Below the pieces are notes generated by a model, which ran no database searches, had not been told where the DNA came from, and was given only the letters and a program-made list of their open reading frames with translations. Source: Paramacrobiotus metropolitanus (lineage: Eukaryota; Tardigrada; Eutardigrada; Parachela; Macrobiotidae). From it: a DNA stretch of 64,000 bases. A program made the translations under genes and the position numbers. This document shows, piece after piece, positions 57,738-64,000 of this stretch (positions are counted from its first letter, which is position 1; each line of letters begins with the position of its first letter). The stretch spans positions 496,001-560,000 of the forward strand of contig NW_026570271.1 of assembly GCF_019649055.1 (NCBI RefSeq), in the 5' to 3' direction.

Positions 57738-58480
57738 AACCTATTCAATGTATCGTTATTCAAAATTATTATTTATGTAAAATTAGTGTATAATTAAAAA
57801 GCACTTTGTATATTTAAACGTTTTTTAAATTATGTCCTTATTTTGCTAAAAAATTTGTGCGCGATCGATGCGAACAACATGAGTGACATTACCAATAAAA
57901 TTTCTGTTTTCTTGAATACAGAGGACCTTCTCTTCACTTCGAAAGTTTGTATAGAAAGCTGTCTTTTCATAATCATTTTACGTAACTTATTAAATAGTTC
58001 TTTAACAACTCGTATAGCAATTCGCATAATTATTAAGAACGTGTTATTGTCTCTTACATGTTCTGGACAGTTTGGTAGCTGGTCTCTCTATCCGTTCTAA
58101 AATACATATATACCGTGCTTCCCGTAAAACTGAAAACAACTGTTGAATTTCAGTAAATATTCCAGAAAATCGAAATAGAGGTCCGCATGATATCATAATA
58201 TTTCAAGGATTCAAAAGCATATCGACGTGCAACAGCACGTTTATCGGCGTGAAGAGTTTGCAACTTTTCATGATAAACGATCTAAAGCAGATTCTTTCTA
58301 AAAATGAAATATCAATAAAAATGATACTCGCAGTTCTGATTCCTGAAGGACCCTCTTTTACGCGAAGCAACGTTCAACTGGCAGATGCAGTCATGCAAAA
58401 TATAAGAATCGATGCTTTCTGCCATCGGATAGCCAGCCTATAATATTAAGACATCAAAACTAGTCCTGCCTGTACAGCTT
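57738..58480. other. Upstream DNA of the six-module gene
   Basis: AT-rich, with no gene supported. An acceptor-like TTGAATAG stands three bases before the ATG, so an upstream noncoding exon is likely. Confidence 0.4.
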
Positions 58481-58600
58481 ACAGACGCACAAAGGTGAAG
58501 CATCTGCGTGTGCTGACCAAACTCTCTCTGCTCGGTTCCTTCTGGAACGAATGACCTACTTTAGATGGACAAGTAATGCCACAACGCGCAGTTTGGAGGA
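58481..58600 (-). promoter_or_regulatory. Conserved family 2 upstream block
   Basis: GTGAAGCATCTGCGTGTGCT, CTCTCTCTGCTCGGTTCC and CTGGAACGAATGACCTAC correspond to the blocks at 32.6, 45.2 and 62.9 kb. It is a candidate promoter or first exon, from conservation only. Confidence 0.4.
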
Positions 58601-58700
58601 GACTTACAATTAAGAGAGCCTGTAACAAACGGCCTTTATCAGAGCTCGCATACGAATATTATGTTATTTTACTTCTGGAAATAAGTAGGCTGTTTAATTT

Positions 58701-58773
58701 TTAGTCTAGTTGTGTGGCGCTAATTGTTGACTGGTTCAACCAGTCAACAATTAGCGTCACACAACTAGACTAA
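58701..58773. repeat. Near-perfect palindrome, 36-bp arms
   Basis: TTAGTCTAGTTGTGTGGCGC onward pairs with its complement ending CACACAACTAGACTAA. There is a single central base (58737) and one mismatch. It could be a cruciform-forming site or a tiny foldback relic. A further AACTAGAC copy follows at 58777. Confidence 0.95.
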
Positions 58774-58982
58774 AGACAACTAGACCAGTCTGGTTGCAAT
58801 ATTCCAGTAACGCTTGTTTTTTGAATATTATTAAAAAAACATGTGTTTTTATTAACAGTCAAAAAACACGCGGTATGAACTCACGTCCTGAACTCGTGTC
58901 AAGATTTCCTATTAATCTTGATGCTTTCGAGCATTGCCGAGATCATGTGCTAATAATCATATAGTCAAAATACAAAAAAAAT

Positions 58983-59660
58983 TCAACCTTTCAAGAAAAG
59001 ATTTAGTGGCACGCTACTGGGTACCGTCGTCGCATTGGCAAACGCTTGTGTATTAGCAATGTTTGCGGTGTGGGCGTCGGCGTTCGGAACGGAAAGGTCA
59101 AGCGGGTATGCACCACTGGCACCGTGGCGTGCCAGACGGATATGGTCCGTCGTCTGGGCGATGGTATGGGTCACCGGCACATGGATGGCCGTCTGCGTCG
59201 ATCTTGGGTGATGAACGTCTGGCTGCCACCCCAGCCGATTTGCTGCATATGCGCTTGATCATGTACATCTGGGCGGGTTTCTTGCGGACGTTATACTCAG
59301 GCTAGTGCCTGGTGGCCGGATGCAGGTGTGCACTGGATCTCGAACGTGTTGCAGTTGGACGCACAGCAACTGAACCTGCTTTTGGTTTATAGGAAGAGCT
59401 GGTCGATCAATTGGGAAGGGGCGCCCCAATCAAACACCGGCTTTCCCGTAACTGGCACTGTACATGCCTTGAAGGCAATGGGAACAACCGAGGCCATGTG
59501 TTACCGGTGTTCTATCGTTTCCGGTTTGCTGGTAGCTCCAAACTGTGCCGCTCGTCAAGCAGTAGTTGTAGTTCCTGCACTTGCATGTACATATTCTGTA
59601 CTTGATTGTGCCACGGCTTTGGGATAGCTCTTCTAGTTCTAGAGGAACTACCCTAAAGCC
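58983..59660 (-). pseudogene. Relic of the cuticle-like gene
   Basis: The 3' part reads on the minus strand as HTIAQTTDHIR, DLSVPNADAHTANI and NTQAFANA, matching the end of the gene at 63394-63939. Further upstream, DNA for PEYNVR, QMYM and a GGSQT-like stretch is present but broken by a TAG and frame changes around 59220-59310. Together with the neighbouring family 2 gene it is a duplicate of the 60.3-63.9 kb block. Confidence 0.75.
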
Positions 59661-60292
59661 GAGGTACATACTATCAAAATGCTAATTAGTATCTGCCAGA
59701 TAAGGGGGTACCGATTAGCATGCATCTTGAGATGTGGTTTTCTTATGCGTCTCTCAGGAATATTTCACTCCCGGCAGACCATCATTATTCGCTTTGTGTA
59801 AAAGGCGGAAACAGCTAGATTCTTATGTAATTTGTATATCGTAATTTGTATTTCTTCTCTGTGAGTTCAGTATTATATAACTTCTGCTGTTAATCCTACT
59901 GGAACATAATAAAGATATACCAACAGTTGCTTCCGTTCTGCAAACTGCAATAAATTAACGAACCGATTGTTGTGCATTCTAATCCGTTGTTTTGTCTATT
60001 GCGATGGCATTTATTATTATATGCCAACTGATAAAGAATTTATGAGCACTACATGGTGTTCTTATTTCCTACACTCGTATACGAGTTTGTAAGCATGAAC
60101 GTGCACAATATTATGCCAGCTGCAACATCCAGAGGCTTTACAAGTGGTAACTACATTTATCACAAATCATAGTCTAAGACGGCAGTTTTTATTGAGTCAG
60201 GAATAGGATCCAGCACAGCTAAAACAGCTACAAACATTATGCTTTAAAGGGAAAAACCAGATCCACGATATACAATATTATATTTTGGTAAT
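59661..60292. other. Intergenic, no gene supported
   Basis: A short hairpin (AGCTCTTCTAGTTCTAGAGG, 59627-59646) lies at the left edge. Nothing else is recognised. Confidence 0.35.
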
Positions 60293-62321
60293 TCAGTCAA
60301 GTAAATTGTCGGCCTTCACCGCATGGACCCTTGACTTCCGGTTGGCATTCTGCGACTGATACTTCACGATATGTTGTCCCAGTTTCAGGGGTTGTCGACT
60401 TTTAAACTGACACGCCGTACAGTACAGAAAACTCTCTTTTGTCGCTACGGGTAGTTTACAGTGCTTTTTTGAAATTAAATGCGATAAAAACAAGTCCGCG
60501 TCCTTCCATGATAGGCGGCAGATGCGGCACTCGTACGGTGCGGCGCTGGCAGTGCCACCTGCACCGGATGTCGGCGGCGTTTCCTCAGCGGCAGTGTCCA
60601 CGGAGTCGTCGTGTGCATCCCCATGCGGCTCTGTCGTCACTTCCGGTAGTTTTTGCTGACCGGAAACGAGAGCGCGTCGAACACGGTCCGTGTCCACACC
60701 GACTTTCTTGGCAATATTTTTCACGTGGTACTCTCCACCAAAAAAGTCATCAAAGGAGAAAAACTGTGTTTCAGCATGTGCGTCAATGCCTGTTAAAACA
60801 AAACTTTTAATTGTCGAGACAGTTTTCGGTAATCCATATATGATATGGTTGTAAACTTGTATTTGCATATGATTGCTAAAGCATACAAGTTTCCCAGCTA
60901 ATATATCTTTCTGAGACTTTTTATACGTCAATTTTCCTTATTTTCTCCGTATGCATGATACTGCAATTTCGTACCGTATTCCTCGTATTATATAATAATA
61001 GTTTTACAAAATTATCATTGCAGTAAAAGGATGTTATCAAAAATTACCGGTTACCGAATAAATAACTTAAGAAATCAAATCAGATCGGATAAAAATATTT
61101 ACTACCAGATTGATCCATGTTTAGTAATTTTTACTGGCAACTGCAAGGAAAGCATTTCACAGAATAATTATGTGAAACATTTGCGCTTGCCTTTGAATTC
61201 CATATCCCGTTTTTCAAATATTCAGTTTTTCAAGATCTCCGGAGATTGTGACTCTTAGTACGATTATGATTTTTGCATAACAAGTCCCGAGAAACAGACA
61301 ACAACGGTAATTCCATGGTACTGCTTTAATGTACAGTAATTGTAATTGTATTTATAGATCGTATTTGCTATAAATTCCTTTATTTACCATGGTTAATGTC
61401 AACCTGGATAAAATGTACAAACAGCAGTGTGAAGCACATTAGTGATTAGCGGATATTATCCATACCGTTCTCGCTTCCGTCGATATTCCCATTCTCTTCC
61501 ACAGAGTTTCTATTACCGCCTTTGGTTTGATCCGGTTGGCCGTCGGAGGAACCAACTTCTTGGCAAGAATCCGCAATAGATCGCTCACATACGTCAGTCG
61601 CACAACGTTCAACTACATCGGCATCCCCCTTCGACTCCGCACTGCGGAGCATCCGGCTGGGTGGCGGTGAACTCTGCAACTGCGCTGCCACGCGGGTGAC
61701 AGTTTGCCGACTCAATCCCAACCGTTTGGCTATCTCCCCGAGAGGGACACCTTCATCCTGCAGCTGCAATATCTGCGCCACCATCTCATCGCTGACCGGC
61801 TCAACCACGCCGCTCTCGGCAGTCCTATCGCGTTCCTTAAAAGATTTCCCTGTTTGGCGCAACAGACGTTGCATGATATACCTGGATACGTTGACCTTTC
61901 GCTGGATGGCCGGTCCCGAGTGGCCGGCCGCGAAGAGCTTCAGGATTTTCGCTTTTTTCTTTTTGCATAGGTTATCCCGTTTCTTGAAGCTCCGCCCGGC
62001 TTGTTTCAGAACGGTATAGATAATTTTTTTGTCCACCTGCGCTTTCTTCATTATGTCGCTTAGCGTGCAGTCCTGCTCGAACAAGTCGACAATCAGTTGC
62101 CGCCGCTCGTCACGGGAACCGCTCGGTTTTTGATCGAGTTTCTGCTGGCCTGAATGGGAAGGGGCGGCTTTCAGAATTTTGTATACGGTATGACATCCTA
62201 CATCGCACTTCTGCGCAATCTGCTTATTAGTGTACGTGGTTTGGCTCGACAAGGTGAGGATTTAATGTTTTTGCGCTGCAGTTGTACGTCGTCGCTGTTT
62301 TTCCCTCTCCATCACTTCCAT
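60293..62321 (-). pseudogene. Family 2 HTH plus zinc-finger gene with early nonsense codon
   Basis: The acceptor TTTCGTAG precedes GCCATGGAAGTGATGGAG, with ATG at 62321 as in the 43.6 kb gene. Codon 20 is TAA (62264-62262), where paralogues continue KEQ, and the same frame then stays open to the donor after 61466 (GTATGG). The last exon (60789-60293, acceptor TTTTAACAG) joins as G|GC in phase 1. Downstream of the stop, four HTH modules (the first damaged; LIVDLF; AKILKLF; AQILQLQDEG with AKRLGLSRQT), SRMLRS, the IAKKVGVDTDRVRRAL helix, the finger (CRICRLSW) and CTACQF with LGQHIVKYQS are all intact. It is recently inactivated, or it starts at a later codon. Otherwise it would be classed with the intact genes. 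Confidence 0.75.
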
Positions 62322-63040
62322 GGCCTACGAAATTAGCACCAATTAATATTAAATATTTTTATGAGACAGTTATAATAATTATGACGTTTTATGACAGCAA
62401 CACCACCTATATACATGTAATATGAATTAAACACATACAAAATATTAAAATCTCTGGAGTTAACAATTACTGAATATTTACTGCGGATTGTCACTCACAA
62501 TATTGATGCTGTATGGAAACTATTAAAGCCAAATCCAGAAAAATATTGTATGGTCAGTAACACGCTCCGGAAAAAAATCGAATTTGTAATACACGGTGCC
62601 ACAAGGCTGCAACAGGATCTCCACAAGGAAACAAAAACAAAAAACTACTCGTATTAATCGTCGACATGCACCAGGACCCTTCTATCCGCACAAAACATTT
62701 GCGTAATAAGTGATGTGAAGCAGCTAATAGTCATTCTTAAGCGACCAATAACATCATAATTCGGAATCGTTGAAGTAGCCTGTGTGGTAACAGAGAACTG
62801 ACAGAAATAACGATGTTTTCTTCCCTCAGAAAGACAGCTGACAGACACGAACAATTTTATCCTGCAGTACCTGTCCATATGAGAGGCACACAAAGAAAAG
62901 CATGTGTGCCTGTTTAGTCTTGATATCTGCCCTTTGACCAATGCAGGGTAGGGACCACCAAGACCAAGATCTTCTCTGCTCTTGTTCGGTTCCATCAAGA
63001 CCATGCGTGCTTCGCGCTGTGACAGACTGAAGTGAGACCA
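62322..63040 (-). promoter_or_regulatory. Conserved upstream region of the 62.3 kb gene
   Basis: The order CCAAATCCAGAAAAATATTG, GATGTTTTC, GACAGACACGAACAATTTTA, GACCAAGATCTTCTCTGCTC matches 44.74-45.25 kb. A donor-like GTGAGTGA on the minus strand near 62498 could end a noncoding first exon. Confidence 0.45.
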
Positions 63041-63393
63041 CAGGCAGAAATCAGCGGGCCTTTATCAGATTACGTATATTAACAATTTTCAGAGTGCATT
63101 ATGTTATTTCCTGTACTATTGTAAATCGATCTTCTTGAGATTTGTGTTCTTATCAGTAGTTACATGGCACGAACTGTTGACCGATCATAACATTCTGATA
63201 CTGCTTGTTGCTGTACTACTAATAACGAAAACCAATAAACTGAATATTTGACTTTTCATTTAGGCTTCCTAGTAATAATTTCAGAGCGAACACCAAAAAT
63301 ACACGATTACTGCTGGCAATTAAAAACTTTCAATCCGGTTAACAAACAGAAACACGCAAAACACGTATAAAAAGTGACCTTTCAACGAAAACA
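63041..63393. other. Spacer, nothing recognised
   Basis: AT-rich DNA between the cuticle-like gene and the family 2 upstream region. No polyadenylation signal was identified with confidence. Confidence 0.35.
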
Positions 63394-63939
63394 TCAGTTA
63401 TAAGCAACGTTAGGTACCCCAGCCGCATTAGCAAATGTCTGTGTGTTAGGAATATTCACAGTGTGAGCGTTAACATTGGGAACAGAAAGGTCAGGCGTGG
63501 TGTGCACCACCGGCACCGCGGCGTGCGGAACGGACAGGTCCGCCGTTTGGGCGGCGGTGTGGGCTACCGGCACGTGGATGGCGGCCTGCGTCTGGGTGAT
63601 GGGCGTCTGGCTACCGCCCCAGCCGCTGTACTGCGCCTGGTACGGGGTGTACATCTGGACGGGTTTGTAGCGGACGTTGTACTCCGGCTGGTACATGGTG
63701 ACGGGATGGAGGTTGTACTGGATCTTGGGAGTGTACAGCTGGACGGGTTGTAGCTGCACTTGCGGCTGGCTCCAACCGGAGTTCTGCTGGTAGCTGGTCA
63801 GCGGGGACGCGGCGCCCCAACCGGCACCGGTGTTACCGTAGCCGGTAGCGGTATTTCCGTAACCACCGAAGGCCAAACCGCTCAAGTCCGTCAGGGCGTA
63901 GGCGAGGGAGGCGGCCACAACAGAAAGGAGAAGTGTTCT
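63394..63939 (-). CDS. Secreted Tyr/Pro/Val-rich, cuticle- or shell-like protein, last exon
   Basis: The exon starts after a good acceptor (TTTTGTCTTGACAG; exon from 63939) and reads RTLLLSVVAASLAYA, the hydrophobic part of a signal peptide whose Met lies in an unseen upstream exon beyond the window. The mature part has a Gly/Tyr/Asn-rich start (GYGNT repeated), then repeats of the form QxYxPxYNVxY (VQLYTPKIQYN, VTMYQPEYNVRYKPVQMYTP), then an Ala/His/Val-rich end with two DLSVP motifs. No enzyme motif is visible. The composition and the intron after the first few codons resemble arthropod structural cuticle proteins, but no chitin-binding consensus is seen, so the role is inferred only from composition and secretion. 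Confidence 0.7.
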   Translation of the reverse strand, partial: RTLLLSVVAASLAYALTDLSGLAFGGYGNTATGYGNTGAGWGAASPLTSYQQNSGWSQPQVQLQPVQLYTPKIQYNLHPVTMYQPEYNVRYKPVQMYTPYQAQYSGWGGSQTPITQTQAAIHVPVAHTAAQTADLSVPHAAVPVVHTTPDLSVPNVNAHTVNIPNTQTFANAAGVPNVAYN

Positions 63940-64000
63940 CTGTCAAGACAAAATTAATAAATAAATGTGGATGCACGCGGCAGACCATTAATTCACTGGA

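Noticed and set aside
9192-62321. Interpretation of the repeated genes as processed retrocopies
   Set aside because: Copies keep introns, conserved noncoding upstream blocks and common orientation, which points to segmental duplication.

Overview
This is eukaryotic nuclear DNA, probably from an ecdysozoan animal such as an arthropod or tardigrade. The evidence is intron-split genes with GT-AG boundaries, long intergenic spacers, many DNA-transposon relics, a tyrosine-recombinase retrotransposon, and a secreted cuticle-like protein whose signal peptide is interrupted by an intron. The sequence alone does not fix the species. I see no prokaryotic features, no rRNA and no CRISPR array. The window is dominated by one gene family that I do not recognise as named, present in about a dozen intact, broken or relic copies, all on the minus strand. 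Each copy has a large exon encoding a tandem array of helix-turn-helix (HTH) modules, then a phase-1 intron, then a last exon encoding a C-x2-C-x12-H-x5-H zinc finger (U1/matrin-like) and a second, incomplete finger with the signature MGxHIxKYQS. Two subfamilies share this plan. Family 1 has two HTH modules and a Pro/Gln-rich N-terminus (copies near 0.3, 6.9, 11.1, 18.2, 37.2 and 52.7 kb). Family 2 has four to six HTH modules with SFKERD linkers, an SRMLRS-like motif, and usually one more helical motif at the start of the last exon (copies near 32.1, 43.6, 57.7 and 62.3 kb, plus relics near 15, 34, 44 and 50 kb). The copies are organised as larger repeats. Reading along the minus strand, the order family 2 gene, family 1 untranslated first exon, family 1 gene, family 2 relic occurs three times (about 58.6-48.2, 45.3-32.9 and 32.8-14.8 kb). 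A second duplication pairs a cuticle-like gene with a family 2 gene (63.9-60.3 kb), repeated as a cuticle-like relic with a family 2 gene (59.7-55.4 kb). A third covers the family 1 copies at 0-3.3 and 6-8.5 kb with their upstream DNA. Layout: 0-12 kb holds three family 1 genes and a short inverted-repeat transposon. 12-18 kb holds a TTAA-flanked foldback element, a family 2 relic and a family 1 gene. 19.1-23.9 kb is a near-complete PAT/Ngaro-like retrotransposon with split direct repeats, lying in the predicted first intron of the 18.2 kb gene. 25-29 kb holds a duplicated first exon, a minisatellite and a long-inverted-repeat element with a hAT-like MITE nested in it. 29-38 kb holds broken copies. 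41-44 kb holds an intact family 2 gene. 45.5-48.2 kb is a Mutator-like nonautonomous element with a perfect 9-bp target duplication. 48-58 kb holds a relic, an intact family 1 gene and the six-HTH family 2 gene. 60-63.9 kb holds a nonsense-bearing family 2 gene and the cuticle-like gene. The family's function is not shown by the sequence. The HTH arrays and zinc finger suggest sequence-specific DNA binding, and the modules resemble paired-like HTH domains of Tc1/pogo-type transposases, so domestication from a transposase is a reasonable but untested inference.
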